The notes under the pieces: model-generated | Database searches by the model: none | Told to the model about the DNA's origin: nothing | What the model saw: the letters and a program-made list of their open reading frames with translations, nothing else | Assembly (NCBI GenBank): GCA_963786225.1 | Contig: CAWAYQ010000028.1 | Location: 248,001 to 312,000 of the forward strand | DNA: 64,000 bases | Reading direction: 5' to 3' | From: Flaviflagellibacter sp963786225 | GTDB lineage: Bacteria > Pseudomonadota > Alphaproteobacteria > Rhizobiales > Methylopilaceae | Position numbers and translations under genes: made by a program | Shown: piece by piece, positions 52,619 to 62,353 of the stretch | How the letters are laid out: each line of letters opens with the position of its first letter | Numbering within the stretch: the stretch's first letter is position 1

Positions 52619-52993
52619 CTAGCTCGCCGCCGGCTGGTCCTTATCGTCCCACGCCTGCACCATGATCTCGCGCGTGATGCGGCCATCGGAGACATCGGCC
52701 ATGGCGCTGCTCAACACCTTCAATCCGCTTGGGTATTGACACTCTTCGGTGAAGGCCAGGTGGCCGTCGCTCTCGAGGCTCTGGTCGACATGGTGTGTCA
52801 TTGTCCGGCTGCATACATCGCGGAAGAATTCACCGATCCGCGACTTGCCATGCAGTTCGAGAGGGTGGCTTGGTGGATGGATGCTGTCGACGATGCGCAG
52901 AACGGCATCGTCGGCGTAGAGACCGATCAACGTCTCCGCGTCGTTTCCTTCGATCGCGCGCTTCAGCGTCGCGACATTCAGTTGTGCGGCCAT
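52619..52993 (-). CDS. SnoaL-like (NTF2 fold) protein
   Basis: 124 residues: LNVATLKRAIEGNDAETLIGLYADDAVLRIVDSIHPPSHPLELHGKSRIGEFFRDVC and VDQSLESDGHLAFTEECQYPSGLKVLSSAMADVSDGRITREIMVQAWD, the typical cone-shaped NTF2/SnoaL pattern. Members include small ketosteroid-isomerase-like enzymes and proteins of unknown role. Stand-alone, convergent with the hydrolase gene. Confidence 0.85.
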   Translation of the reverse strand: MAAQLNVATLKRAIEGNDAETLIGLYADDAVLRIVDSIHPPSHPLELHGKSRIGEFFRDVCSRTMTHHVDQSLESDGHLAFTEECQYPSGLKVLSSAMADVSDGRITREIMVQAWDDKDQPAAS

Positions 52994-53124
52994 CGGTATC
53001 CTCCTGAAACCGGGCGGGCCGACGGGCCTCCGCCGGACCCGCTGTGTGTCTCCATTATAGTATTATAGGGCCGCACCCCGGCAGGGCGAGCTTGCGTGCC
53101 CCGCGCCCGCGGCGCCACCTCCTC

Positions 53125-53974
53125 TCAGTCCAGCACCTTTCTGTACAGATGCCAGGTCGCGTGGCCGAGCACCGGCATCACGACGATGAGCCCGAGCAGA
53201 AGCGGCAGTGAGCCCAGCACGAGGCCCGCGGCCACGATCACGCCCCACGCCAGCATCGGCACCGGATTGGCCAGCACCGCCTTCACCGAGGTCGTGACGG
53301 CTGTCGTGAGTGTGACTTTGCGGTCGAGGAGCAGCGGGAAGGACACGACGCTCATGGCCAAGGCAACAAGGGCGAAGAGAAGGCCGACACCGCAGCCGAT
53401 CACGATCAGCGCCAGCCCGTTCGTGCGTCGTCAGGATCTCATTCAGAAACGCCGGGATGGAGGTCGGAGCGGTAAAGCCCATGGTCATCCAGTAGATGCC
53501 CATCGCTACCGCCAGCCACAGAAGATAGAGGCCTGTCATGAGAAGCGCGAGGCCGACAAAGGCGCCGAAGGCAGGTCGCTGGACGACGCCGAACGCGTCG
53601 GCCCATGAGACGTCGTGGCCGAGCTCTCGGCGCCGGCTCATCTCATAGAGACCCGCCGCCGCAAAGGGACCGATCAGCGCAAAGCCGGAGATTACGGGGA
53701 AGACAAGCGGGAGCAGATTGTTATCGAGGGCGAGCCTGGCGATGAGGAGGCCCGCGAGCGGGTAGATGATGCTGATGAAGAGCACATCGGTCCGGCCGGC
53801 GCCGAAATCGCTCACCCCCTTTTGGAGAGCGTCGCGGAGATCTGAGAGTTCGATCCGCCGTATCGTCGGAACCGGATCGTCAAGCTCCGCACGGGAGCGG
53901 TGCAGCCCGTCCAGTCCGAGCTTGCTCGGCCGGAAACTGTCGTAGACCCATTCGACGGGGTTTCGGATCGTCAT
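53125..53974 (-). pseudogene. DUF2189 membrane protein broken by one frameshift
   Basis: Starts at ATG 53974 and reads DPVPTIRRIELSDLRDALQKGVSDFGAGRTDVLFISIIYPLAG, the DUF2189 opening, through FLNEILTTHE. Near 53415-53421 one extra base in a GGG run shifts the frame; in the corrected frame the protein continues LALIVIGCGVGLLFALVALAM and ends GHATWHLYRKVLD at 53125. The uncorrected frame gives an Arg/Gly-rich tail to 53063 with no membrane helices. About 280 residues and six helices if joined. Function of DUF2189 unknown. Confidence 0.8.
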
Positions 53975-54369
53975 CTGATGTTCCTCTCGAACGCGCAGGT
54001 CGAGAGGTCGCGGCCGTCGGAACGGGTCGCCCGGGAAGACGATCAGTCACGAGGATGTCGCGACCTTCCGTCGCATCAAGATAGACCCCCCACCCTTCCG
54101 TCGCAACCGGTCAGTGCGCCGTGGTCCGCCGACGTGCCGCGGGCTGAGCTTCGGCAGTGAAAACTCATCAAGCTGCCACGTATTATGACGGTCTTCCCTG
54201 GCCATCCGGGTAAGGCCTCCGGGCGGCTTTTTCATATCGCTGATCTCTTTGAGCGACGCCCCGTCTCGGCACCTTACCAATCGGTATGCCTAGGGCAAAG
54301 TCGGCGTAAGCCCGAGCCGGCATTGTCTCCCGGCGCGAGATCGTCTTTTCGCGCCGAAAGGAGATTATA
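53975..54369. other. Intergenic region, nothing recognised
   Basis: About 395 nt between the divergent DUF2189 gene and the small gene at 54370. No open frame with coding character; promoters for both genes presumably lie here. The ribosome site AAAGGAG of the downstream gene is just before 54370. Confidence 0.4.
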
Positions 54370-54621
54370 ATGACAAAACCGCCCTCCCCCTATGCCCGCC
54401 CGCAAGGTCTGCCGTCACACCCGTCGCTTCTTTCCAGGCGTGAGCATGCAGGCGCGGCCGTAAGCGACGTTGAGGACCTGGCGGCTCTCGAAGCCATGGC
54501 CTTCGATGCGTATGCACGCATGCGCCACGAAGATTTCTTCACGGTCGAGAGACGCGCCACATCAACAACCACTGACGCCAAAGGCCGTGTCTTCCACACG
54601 AAGACCGGGTTGCGGCGCTAA
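54370..54621 (+). CDS. Small hypothetical protein
   Basis: 83 residues from ATG 54370 behind AAAGGAG. Sequence has a Pro-rich start and a charged second half (DVEDLAALEAMAFDAYARMRHEDFFTVERR, then TTTDAKGRVFHTKTGLRR). Good ribosome site and composition support a real protein. Not recognised. 109 nt before the COG4705 gene. Confidence 0.6.
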   Translation: MTKPPSPYARPQGLPSHPSLLSRREHAGAAVSDVEDLAALEAMAFDAYARMRHEDFFTVERRATSTTTDAKGRVFHTKTGLRR

Positions 54622-54730
54622 TGCGCCAAAAGGGTTTCTGCACCTTTGGCGGACGCCAAGACTGAGCTCAAACACCTGCAACGCGGAGGAACGTTGCACC
54701 AACTTTTGCGCAAACCTGAAGGTAAACACA

Positions 54731-55498
54731 ATGATTGAATCTCGTACCCTAAACAAAGTCGCAGCAATAACCGCGTTCTTCTGGATAGCGAAAATCATCG
54801 CGACGACACTCGGCGAAACCGCCGGGGACTTTCTGGCTCAAACTTTGAACCTCGGATACGTCGTCGGCTTTTTTGTAACGGTGGCGCTGCTTGTCGGCGT
54901 GCTGGTCGTTCAGATACGCGCCAATACCCATCATCCTACATTGTTTTGGGCGGCGATTGTGGCCACGACGACGGCCGGCACAGAGATATCGGACATGATG
55001 GATCGCACGTTCGGGTTCGGCTATGTCCTTGGTTCGACAATTCTGTTCGCCGGATTGCTCCTCACATTGGCGATCTGGTTTTACCGGAAGCATACGCTCA
55101 GTGTTGAGCCAATGGTCGAGAAGGACAGCGAACTCCTGTTCTGGATCGCCGTTGTTTTCTCGAACAGCCTTGGTACCGCTTTTGGCGACGCCCTGATCGA
55201 TCCGATCGGGATGAGCTTCGTGCAGGGCGCCCTGGTCTGCTCCGGGGTCATCGCGGTCGTGCTCCTGCTCCACTATTTCACCAGGATCAACGGTGTTCTT
55301 CTCTTCTGGGTGGCGTTTATCTTCACGCGCCCCTTCGGAGCGACCTTCGGGAATTTCCTGACCAAGGAGCACGCAAGAGGCGGCTTGGAGCTTGGAACGT
55401 TGGAAACGTCACTGGTCGCAACAGCATTGCTCGTAGCAATCGTGTTCGTCTCTTCACGCGTCCACAGCGCGAGGCTTGCCGAACTCAAGAACGCCTAG
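54731..55498 (+). CDS. COG4705 family membrane protein
   Basis: 255 residues, eight membrane segments arranged as four similar pairs: NKVAAITAFFWIAKIIATTLGETAGDFLAQ, LFWAAIVATTTAGTEISDMMDRTFGFGYVLGS, LLFWIAVVFSNSLGTAFGDALID and LLFWVAFIFTRPFGATFGNFLTKE. The repeated 'FW...T..G...D' motif is typical of this uncharacterised family, often found in stress loci. ATG 54731 chosen because the upstream frame lies across the previous gene. Confidence 0.88.
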   Translation: MIESRTLNKVAAITAFFWIAKIIATTLGETAGDFLAQTLNLGYVVGFFVTVALLVGVLVVQIRANTHHPTLFWAAIVATTTAGTEISDMMDRTFGFGYVLGSTILFAGLLLTLAIWFYRKHTLSVEPMVEKDSELLFWIAVVFSNSLGTAFGDALIDPIGMSFVQGALVCSGVIAVVLLLHYFTRINGVLLFWVAFIFTRPFGATFGNFLTKEHARGGLELGTLETSLVATALLVAIVFVSSRVHSARLAELKNA

Positions 55499-55549
55499 AG
55501 TGCCTTGGATTTCCGCCCCAGCAATAGCACAGCGGCCTTGTTCTCCGGT

Positions 55550-55580
55550 GGATCGGCGCCGTTTCGGGCGCCGATCCTTG
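55550..55580 (+). terminator. Probable terminator after the COG4705 gene
   Basis: Perfect 11-bp stem (GGATCGGCGCC at 55550-55560 with its complement at 55567-55577) and a 6-nt loop, followed by TTGTTG. 52 nt after the stop of the COG4705 gene. U-run is weak. The following ~250 nt up to the end of the DUF1254 gene show no gene. Confidence 0.65.
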
Positions 55581-55834
55581 TTGCACGATCTCGCAATCTT
55601 TGGAGCGACCGCCCGTGCTGACACGGCGTCGCCGAACTTTCGCTGGATGCGACTTGCTCGATTGGAAATCCGCGTCACAGACGGCAGATTTCTACGATCC
55701 CTTCGCGACGGCGAGGCCGATGACGATGACGAGGCACAGCCGCCACAGCATGTCGGCCGCTGCCCTGCATCGTGAAGCGTGTGGCGTCCGCTGCCGCGTC
55801 CATACCGTGGTTGTCCGTTCGTCCGACGCTCGGT

Positions 55835-57243
55835 TCAGTCGGCCTTCTTTATCGGTGGTGGATCCCACTCGCCGTTGGCGACCTGCGGTCTAGGAGCGTA
55901 AAGGCGTAATGTGATGCCGAGTTCGCCGCTTGCCGGAGACGGCAGCCAGTTCGAACTCCTTATCGGTGCCGGGGCTGTCGTTCTGCATGTAAAGATCGAG
56001 CGAGCCGTCCGCATTGTACTTCACGTCGCTGAGACTGCCGATTGCAAAGCGGTTGAGCGCATTCGCAACCTGAAAGCCCTCCGCGTCGTACATCGTCAGC
56101 GACCAGAACGCCTCGGCCGGCGGCAGTTCGTCCTTCGTGAAGTGCAGGACGTATTTGTTGTCGCCGGTAACGGGCTTGCCGTCGGCGTCTGAGACGTTGA
56201 TCGGATAGATCGCATCTTCCACCTGATTGGCGCCGAGACCGCCCATCGCGATGATGGCGCGTTTCAGGTAATAATTTCCGTAGACGCCCATCGTGTCCGT
56301 GTTCATCGACCAGCCATTGGCGACACGGGCCATCGTCGGCAATCTTTCCTTCATGAGCTTCAGACCGTCGGCGGCAGCCTTGGTCAATATCCCGGCATCG
56401 ACCTTCCCGGCGTCGAAGCTCTTTCCCGGTTCGAGCCCGATGCGCTTCAGGCGCGCGATCGTCGACCAGTCGGTCTGGTGCGGGGGGTTCACCTTCATCA
56501 GCTCCGCACCGTAGGTGAAGTAGTCCACCGCCGGCATCGTGTTGACCGTCTCGAGCGGCGGCGTCTTGATGTCCACGCTTGGATCGATCCTGGCTGTTAA
56601 GGCGCGCGGTGTTTTTCCCCAATCGTCCAGCAGCGTGATCCTGTAGCCGTCCTGCACCTTGTGCACGGCGTCGAAGTCCTTCGGGCCTCGCGTCAGCGTC
56701 CGCCCGATCAGCCACACATGAGGAGTTGGCGCATCGATACGTTCGACATTCTCGGGAAGCGTGCCGGCCCATCCGGGAGGCACAATGGCAAAGGCCGCCG
56801 CGCCCGTTCCGTTGGTTCGTTGTCCGGGCACGGCGAAGACATCGGTCCACATGTCCAGCATGGGAAGCAGAAAATATCGGCCGCCCGTATCCTCCGTCGA
56901 GACGACGACCGGCCCCTCGGTCAGATCGAGCCAGGCGCTCGAATAGAGCGTGTCGAAATTGGGCCGTACCACGACCTTCATATCGGCCGTCGGAAACGCA
57001 CGCACATGAGTGAATGTATTGGCGGGTCCGCCGATCGGCGATTTCGCCGGGTCGGAATTGATGATCTGTTTCCGCGTCACGTCCATCATGATCAGCGGAT
57101 ACAGATAGATATAGGCCTCTTCCGCGATGGCCCGCGCTTCGTCAGGCAGAGGAATTCTGAGCGAATGTCGCACCGGGCGGGAATGTCATGCCGGCCGGTA
57201 ACTCTGCAGCCGGGGCTGAAACATTCGAACGAGTGTTCGGCAT
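55835..57243 (-). pseudogene. DUF1254/DUF1214 protein, two frameshifts
   Basis: The core frame (about 57173 to 55955) encodes DEARAIAEEAYIYLYPLIMMDVTRKQI, RPNFDTLYSSAWLDLTEGPVVVS and FTKDELPPAEAFWSLTMYDAEGFQVAN, the DUF1254 then DUF1214 domains. A well-placed ATG at 57243 behind GGGGAG joins the core only if one base is removed near 57150-57158. At the other end, removing one base near 55950-55956 replaces a basic tail by NWLPSPASGELGITLRLYAPRPQ, the normal family end, with a stop at 55835-55837. So the gene appears whole apart from two +1 indels. Function of the family is unknown. Confidence 0.8.
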
Positions 57244-57290
57244 GACGTTTCTCCCCTTCAGGGCATCGAACCCGATTTCGTTCATATGAA

Positions 57291-57322
57291 TAACGAGAGC
57301 CGACCGTCGTGGCCGGCTCTCG
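57291..57322 (-). terminator. Terminator after the Arg-rich protein gene
   Basis: Nine-bp stem (CGAGAGCCG at 57294-57302 with its complement at 57314-57322) followed on the minus strand by TTATT, 15 nt after the stop of the Arg-rich gene. It separates that gene from the DUF1254 gene downstream. Confidence 0.65.
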
Positions 57323-57336
57323 TCCCTATCGTCGTG

Positions 57337-57804
57337 CTACGGGCAGTAGTCCCAGAACCCGGAGCGCCGGCTGCTGTTGGTGTAGTACCAGCACATGCCG
57401 GACGCGGGCGCTGCACCCGCCCAGGCCGCGGCCGTGGCCGCGCCGACAAAGCCGAGAGCCGCGCCGGCAGCCACCGCTCCTCCGGGACGCCACCGGTAAT
57501 TTCCGGGACGAACCCAGCGCCCGGCCGCCCCCGCCCGGACGACTGTCGAGCGGCGTACGACCGTACCGCCCGGTCTGCGGACGACGGTCGAGCGGCGTAC
57601 GGTGCCGCCCGGTCTGCGGACGACCGTCGAGCGGCGTACGGCGCCACCGCGCCGGACTTGAACCTCGGTCAGTACCGGACGTTCAGACGCCGCGGGCGCG
57701 AGCCATACCGCGTTTCCGACGAACGCCGCCGTCGCGGGCGCCGGGAGTTCCGTGCAGAGCAGAAGCGCGATCGTGGAACTGAGAAGTGTCTTTCGAATGT
57801 GCAT
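57337..57804 (-). CDS. Small exported Arg/Val-repeat protein
   Basis: 155 residues. Signal peptide (TLLSSTIALLLCTELPAPATA), then three near-identical repeats of VRRSTVVRRPGGT, a hydrophobic Gly/Ala stretch (GAVAAGAALGFVGAATAAAWAG) and a C-terminal motif MCWYYTNSSRRSGFWDYCP with two Cys. This type of basic exported protein is common in Bradyrhizobiaceae-like genomes. Role unknown. 23 nt downstream of the HAD gene, same direction. Confidence 0.8.
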   Translation of the reverse strand: MHIRKTLLSSTIALLLCTELPAPATAAFVGNAVWLAPAASERPVLTEVQVRRGGAVRRSTVVRRPGGTVRRSTVVRRPGGTVVRRSTVVRAGAAGRWVRPGNYRWRPGGAVAAGAALGFVGAATAAAWAGAAPASGMCWYYTNSSRRSGFWDYCP

Positions 57805-57827
57805 CTCTCTTCCTCCTGCTGCGCCGC

Positions 57828-58817
57828 CTAGGGCGGGATAATGGTCTTCCAGTCGTCCTTCATGCTGACCACGTGGAAGCCATAGCGGCCCGCGGCTTTG
57901 AGCGAGTAATTGTCGGGCTCCGAATAGGCATATTCGCGCGCGGCATCGTCGTGATTGACGAGTAATTGGAAGCTAGGGCCGCCCCGGTCCTTCGACCACC
58001 GCATCATGGCGATGTCGCCGCCTCCGCCCTCATTGCCGGCGACGAACAGCGGGCGGCTGCCGATTGCGAGATTGATCGTCGGCGGCTTGCCGCTCTTGTC
58101 GTTCAAATGATCGACCCGGTCGCCGAACACCAATACGGCCCGGCCGCCGCGCTGCTCGAACTCGGTTTCGACACTGCTGCCCATGACCTGCTGGGGCGGA
58201 ATGCCGAACATCTGCTGCGACAGCTGGCGCGTGAACAGGACCGGGCTGCCGCTGCAGATCCAGGTCGAAAAGCCATTGGCGCGCAGATGTTTCAGAAGCT
58301 CCTGCATGGGCTGATAGACGGTGCGCGAGAGCGGCGTGCCGAATTTCGGATGCGTGGTCGCGTCCATCAGCGAGCGGATATTGGCGCCGACCTCTTCCGT
58401 GGTCTTGCCCTTGGCCACGGCCGCGACGACATCGTTGATCCCCTGCTCGCCCGCGGCGACCACCCCCGCGGCGTCGCCCTTGATGAGGGCCGCGATCGCC
58501 GGGCTGTCCTCGAGCAGCGGCTTGTCCGCGACCGCGGCTTTCACATCCGCGAGGATCGGTATCAACGCGATCGGCACCGGGCGCTCCGGAACGAGCGTCC
58601 CGTCCATGTCGAACACGGCGATGCGCTCGGCCTCAGGCACGAAATCGGGCGTGCCCGCCGCCGTGACCTTGGTCACGAACGCAAGGATCGCCTGCTTAGT
58701 CCCGGTGTCGTTCCAGGACGGAAGGGGATCGGTCTGGGCGTGCGCGGGAAGCGCGAGCAAAAGCGCCGCGAAGACAGCGCTTCTAAAAGAGCTCCGCAAG
58801 GCGTCTCGCACATACAT
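57828..58817 (-). CDS. Exported HAD-superfamily phosphatase, copy 1
   Basis: 329 residues with a signal peptide (SAVFAALLLALPAHAQ). HAD motif I is RIAVFDMDGTLVPE; motif II STWICSGSPVLF; motif III/IV VFGDRVDHLNDKSGKPPTI and GNEGGGGDIAMMRW. Mature N-terminus DPLPSWNDTGTKQAILAFVTKVT is shared with the second HAD gene at 61.0-61.9 kb, so the two are paralogues. Probably a periplasmic phosphohydrolase of unknown substrate, in the block with DUF1254 and sulfatase genes. Confidence 0.9.
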   Translation of the reverse strand: MYVRDALRSSFRSAVFAALLLALPAHAQTDPLPSWNDTGTKQAILAFVTKVTAAGTPDFVPEAERIAVFDMDGTLVPERPVPIALIPILADVKAAVADKPLLEDSPAIAALIKGDAAGVVAAGEQGINDVVAAVAKGKTTEEVGANIRSLMDATTHPKFGTPLSRTVYQPMQELLKHLRANGFSTWICSGSPVLFTRQLSQQMFGIPPQQVMGSSVETEFEQRGGRAVLVFGDRVDHLNDKSGKPPTINLAIGSRPLFVAGNEGGGGDIAMMRWSKDRGGPSFQLLVNHDDAAREYAYSEPDNYSLKAAGRYGFHVVSMKDDWKTIIPP

Positions 58818-58843
58818 CGCGATGCTCCCTGCCCTCCCAGAGT

Positions 58844-59117
58844 CTATCTCACTGTCTCGAAATCACCCGGCTTCCAGGCACCGTCGAAGGCAGGCTTTTC
58901 GGGACCGTGAAGACCTTGTTGGGCACCAAGCCGATCTCTTCATTGCCCTTGACGATCGCCGCGCCCGATACTGTCGGGTAGAAAAACTTGTAGGCCTGGA
59001 TCGCGGCTCGAGAAGTCCGCATCGTCATATGCTTTGCGAGCGGCTTCTCAGACGGATGTCCTTGTTGGAAGGTGTAGCGGCTCTCTGGCGTGCTTCATGA
59101 GGCGTGACTTCTGTCAT
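58844..59117 (-). pseudogene. Remnant of a DUF1254 gene with internal deletion
   Basis: An ATG at 59117 with AGGAGG five bases upstream begins MTEVTPHEAR, and fragments in shifting frames read QQGHPSEK, ARKAYDDADFS and AIQAYKFFYPTVSGAAIVKGNEEIGLVPN, the start of a DUF1254 protein, then jump straight to LPFDGAWKPGDFETVR and a stop at 58844-58846, which is the usual family C-terminus. So about 350 central codons are missing and at least two small indels are present. It sits 19 nt after the intact-looking end of the next DUF1254 gene and may derive from an ancestral tandem pair. Confidence 0.65.
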
Positions 59118-59136
59118 GACAACCTCCTGCCCTCCC

Positions 59137-60548
59137 TCATTTCACTTCGACATCTGGCAGCCGCCACGTTTTCTCGAACAACGCTTTCGTCGGTGCGTAG
59201 AGGCGGAACATCACTTCGAAGCCGCGCTTGGGATCCGTAGGAATCGTAGTTCGATTCCTTTCCCCCGGGCGCCGAGGGTCCGAGGAGATGTCGATTGATC
59301 CGTCCTGTTTCTTCTGCAGTTGCGGAATCTGCGACGAGCGGCTGGCCCTCGGCACGTCGCGGATCAGAGCGTGGGTCGGCGCGGTCGTAAGCCGTCAGCG
59401 ACGAGTATTGCTCAACCGGCGCGCCTCGGCGGCACCGTCAGGCGATAATATTTCCCGCCGTCGAACGCATGACCGTCCTTATCCTTGATGCTGATCAGAT
59501 AAAACTGGCCGGTCCCGAGGCGCTTGAAGCCGATATAGGCGTAGGAATAGGTGAGCCCGCGGACGTCGGTCGGATATTTGTCGGGATCGGAAAAGGAGAC
59601 CTGTGCTGCCGCAATGAGTTCAGGGAAAGCCGGCATGGTCCAATGGCTGCCGTCGTAGAAAGGCGGCAAACCCGCATCGTACTTGGCTTCCAGCCAGGCC
59701 TTCGCCTCCTTGACGCCCGTCTCGATCGCATCCTTTGTGCCGGCGTCCGGGTTAAAGGTCTTGCCTTTCTCGATCCCTAGCGACCGGAGCGGATCGATCA
59801 TCGCCCGGTCCCTTTCCAGCCAGGGTTCGCTTTGCACGATGCGGTCGAGCGATGTGAAAAAACTTTGGTCGTAGCGAATGGTGGAATCGAACAGCACATC
59901 CTTTGCGTCGGTGAAAATCGTCTCCGGCGGCTTTGCCGCCTGCGAGAGCGGATAGACCTTGATCCGCTTGCCGTAGGCGACCGACGCCGAGACATCGGCC
60001 TCGCTGTGGCTCTTGAGGTTCGAGCGCAGCAGCGCATAACTGCCGAACGTGCCGGGTTTGAGCGGGATATAGCCCTCCGGTACGGACTCGGCATAACCGG
60101 GAGGCAGGATCAGGTACTTACCGCCTTTTCCCTGATCGGCGCCCGACGGGCCCACATCCTCGAGCGGCATTTGCCAGATATCGACGATGTTGCCGTTGAT
60201 CGAGCCCCCCTCCGCCGGCGGGACCTCGATCACCATCGGCCCGACGTCCTTGGTATTGAGGAACGTCATCAGGTAGATCGCGTCCGGGTTCGGCGTCAGT
60301 GTTTGGTTGTGCCAGTCGAGCGGACGGCCCCAGTAGACGATCTGGTTGATCTCGCCATCGGTCTTGTTCAGCATCTCCTGAAGCATCAGGTCGTAATTGA
60401 CCGCGGGCATAGCCCAGATAACCGCCTCGGCGGCGCGACGCTCGATCATGCGGCGCGCGACGTCCGGTGGGAGATTTTGCGCGTACGCGGGCGTCAACAC
60501 GCAGGCCAACAACAGTAGGGAGAGAAAAACTCTTCTTATTGCGTTCAT
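59137..60548 (-). pseudogene. Exported DUF1254/DUF1214 protein with clustered frameshifts
   Basis: ATG 60548, signal peptide (VFLSLLLLACVLTPAYA), then DUF1254 (EAVIWAMPAVNYDLMLQEM, NTKDVGPMVIEVPPAEGGSINGNIVD) and DUF1214 (LTYSYAYIGFKRLGTGQFYLISIKDKDG, YYRLTVPP). The uninterrupted frame stops at 59412, but family sequence continues in other frames: APVEQYSSLTAYDRA, THALIRDVPRASRSSQIPQLQ, LGPSAPGGKESNY and IPTDPKRGFEVMFRLYAPTKALFEKTWRLPDVE to a stop at 59137. Four indels (three +1, one -1) near 59423, 59379, 59285 and 59244 are needed. About 470 residues if repaired. Confidence 0.8.
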
Positions 60549-60645
60549 GGCTCTCTCCGGTGACAGGCTTCAGGGCCGCGGAGTACGGACCACACACCTG
60601 AAGCCGACATCGGCACCGAATCGCGGGCGTGCTGGGCGTTCAGCA

Positions 60646-61023
60646 TCATCTTGATCCTCTCGCGGTACGGACCCCTCGCCGCGCAGTCTGGCGCTCGCGG
60701 ATTTCCGAGAGGTCTTTTTCGAGGAAGTAATTGAGCAGAGTTCGAATGATCGCGATCGCGGCCAGGCGCCCGACCGTCTCCCAGTCCGGCGCGATCGAGG
60801 TTTGCAGGATGTCGGCGGCGAGTTGGAAAGTGAGCGCCGCGACGAGCCAGCGCGCATAACGCAGCCAGATGTCGCGGCGCTCAGTGCCGGCGTCGCTCCG
60901 GGAGAGGGCAAGAACGACGCCGCTGTAAAACGCTTCGAGCGTGCCGAACACGATGATGATGAGCGCCATCGTGTCGATGATCGTGGTCGAGAATTCGGTC
61001 GCGGATACGAGAAATGGGCTCAT
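60646..61023 (-). CDS. DUF1622 membrane protein
   Basis: 125 residues from ATG 61023, overlapping the HAD stop (ATGA). Two to three membrane helices: TTIIDTMALIIIVFGTLEAFYSGVVLAL, then RDIWLRYARWLVAALTFQLAADILQTSIAPDWETVGRLAAIAIIRTLLNYFLEKDLSEI, the DUF1622 signature with the conserved FQLAADI and RTxLNYFLE. Function unknown; family members often accompany stress or envelope genes. Lies between HAD and DUF1254 genes. Confidence 0.9.
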   Translation of the reverse strand: MSPFLVSATEFSTTIIDTMALIIIVFGTLEAFYSGVVLALSRSDAGTERRDIWLRYARWLVAALTFQLAADILQTSIAPDWETVGRLAAIAIIRTLLNYFLEKDLSEIRERQTARRGVRTARGSR

Positions 61024-61934
61024 GGAACGAACACCTCGTTCCAGTCGCGCTTCATGCTGACGAGTTCGATTCCGTAGTCCTTGGCCTTGTCGAGCGCCTC
61101 GCTGCACGGGCTCAGCTTGAAGTCCCGGTCATAGGCGAACTCGCGCTCCGCATCGTCGTGATGCAGGAGAAGCGCGAGACGAGGCCCCTCGCCGGCTTTG
61201 GTGTAACGCAGCATTGCGAGATCGCCGTCCGAATTGCCGAATGCGAAGATCGGGCGGCGGCCGATATGCAGGCCGATATTGACGACCTTTTCCTCGCGGT
61301 CGTCGAAACTGTTCAGCTCGGAGAGCTTGCGCAGCGACACACGGTTCCCATCCACCTCGAATTTCGTCTTGAGGCTGGAGCCCACGACCTGCTCCGGAGG
61401 AATCCCATAGGCCAGCTCGGCGAAAGCCCGGATCAGATCCGCGCCGCCGCCGGACACGATGAATATCTTGAAATCGCTCTCGCGCAGGAAGCTGAGCAAT
61501 TCGGTCTGCGGCTGGTAGGTGCATTTTACGAAGCGCCGGTCGAGCTTCGGATTTCGTGCCGTCTCGAACCATGTGCGCGCAAGCCTGTCGAAATCGCCGG
61601 CGGTCATGCCGGCATGGGTGGCAAAGGCGAACTCGAACACGGCCTGTTTGCCGAGTTCGTGAAGTTTCGCGGTGTCATGGGCGAGGAAGGCCTTGTAGGG
61701 CTGCTTGTCCTTCAGCGCCGGATCGCTCTCCACCATCGCCGCCAGTTGCGCGAAGGCGAAGAACACCTGTGTCTGCATCGGAAATTCGCACCAGAGCGTG
61801 CCGTCATTGTCGAAGACCGCGATGCGCTGCGGCACGGGAACGAAATCCGGGCTGTCGCCGTGCGTGACGCGTGCGACGAAATCGAGGATAGCGGACCGAG
61901 CCGGGCCGGGGTTCCAGGAGGGCAGCGGATTCAT
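61020..61934 (-). CDS. HAD-superfamily phosphatase, copy 2
   Basis: 304 residues from ATG 61934 (a TTG at 62000 would add 22 residues). Starts with NPLPSWNPGPARSAILDFVARVT, as in copy 1. Motif I RIAVFDNDGTLWCEFPMQTQ, motif II FKIFIVSGGGADLI, motif III and IV regions GNRVSLRKLS and FAFGNSDGDLAMLRY. No clear signal peptide, unlike copy 1, so it may be cytosolic or have lost its signal. Coupled to the DUF1622 gene. Confidence 0.9.
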   Translation of the reverse strand: MNPLPSWNPGPARSAILDFVARVTHGDSPDFVPVPQRIAVFDNDGTLWCEFPMQTQVFFAFAQLAAMVESDPALKDKQPYKAFLAHDTAKLHELGKQAVFEFAFATHAGMTAGDFDRLARTWFETARNPKLDRRFVKCTYQPQTELLSFLRESDFKIFIVSGGGADLIRAFAELAYGIPPEQVVGSSLKTKFEVDGNRVSLRKLSELNSFDDREEKVVNIGLHIGRRPIFAFGNSDGDLAMLRYTKAGEGPRLALLLHHDDAEREFAYDRDFKLSPCSEALDKAKDYGIELVSMKRDWNEVFVP

Positions 61935-62068
61935 CCCGGACCGTCCATCTGCCGCGACCGATCGCCGCCAACGGCCTGTTTTGCCGCCCAAATCGACCAA
62001 AGTGGTGTTTTCCGTCCGGAGGTCTCGTGTAAATCTGAAGGTGGGGGGATTTCCCAGGAGAGAATTCC

Positions 62069-62293
62069 TTGGCCTTTGATCCTATGCCTGCCAGCGGCAG
62101 CGGCGGTCCGCATGAACCCTGGTGCGTAAGCTGCAATACGCCGATCACCCGCGAACAGCGCGGCGTGCATGTCCATTTCAACAACGACCCCGATGGCCAT
62201 CGGGGACTGACAGGCCTCTATCACGACGCCTGCAGCAAAGCGTTTCAGTCGATGGCACGCGTCATCAACCTGAACTTGTTTGGCCGCTTCTAG
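62069..62293 (+). CDS. Small zinc-ribbon-like protein
   Basis: 74 residues, TTG start at 62069 preceded by GGAGAG. WCVSCNTPITREQRGVHVHFNN has a Cys-x-x-Cys, and GLYHDACSKAF supplies His and Cys, a plausible four-ligand zinc site. Single gene on the plus strand between the HAD and sulfatase genes; the stop lies 60 nt before the corrected sulfatase end. Not recognised further. Confidence 0.65.
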   Translation: MAFDPMPASGSGGPHEPWCVSCNTPITREQRGVHVHFNNDPDGHRGLTGLYHDACSKAFQSMARVINLNLFGRF

Positions 62294-62353
62294 TCCCGGC
62301 ATCTTCAATCCTCGAACGGGAGGGCGGCGGAACAATCCGCCGCCCATCTTTCG

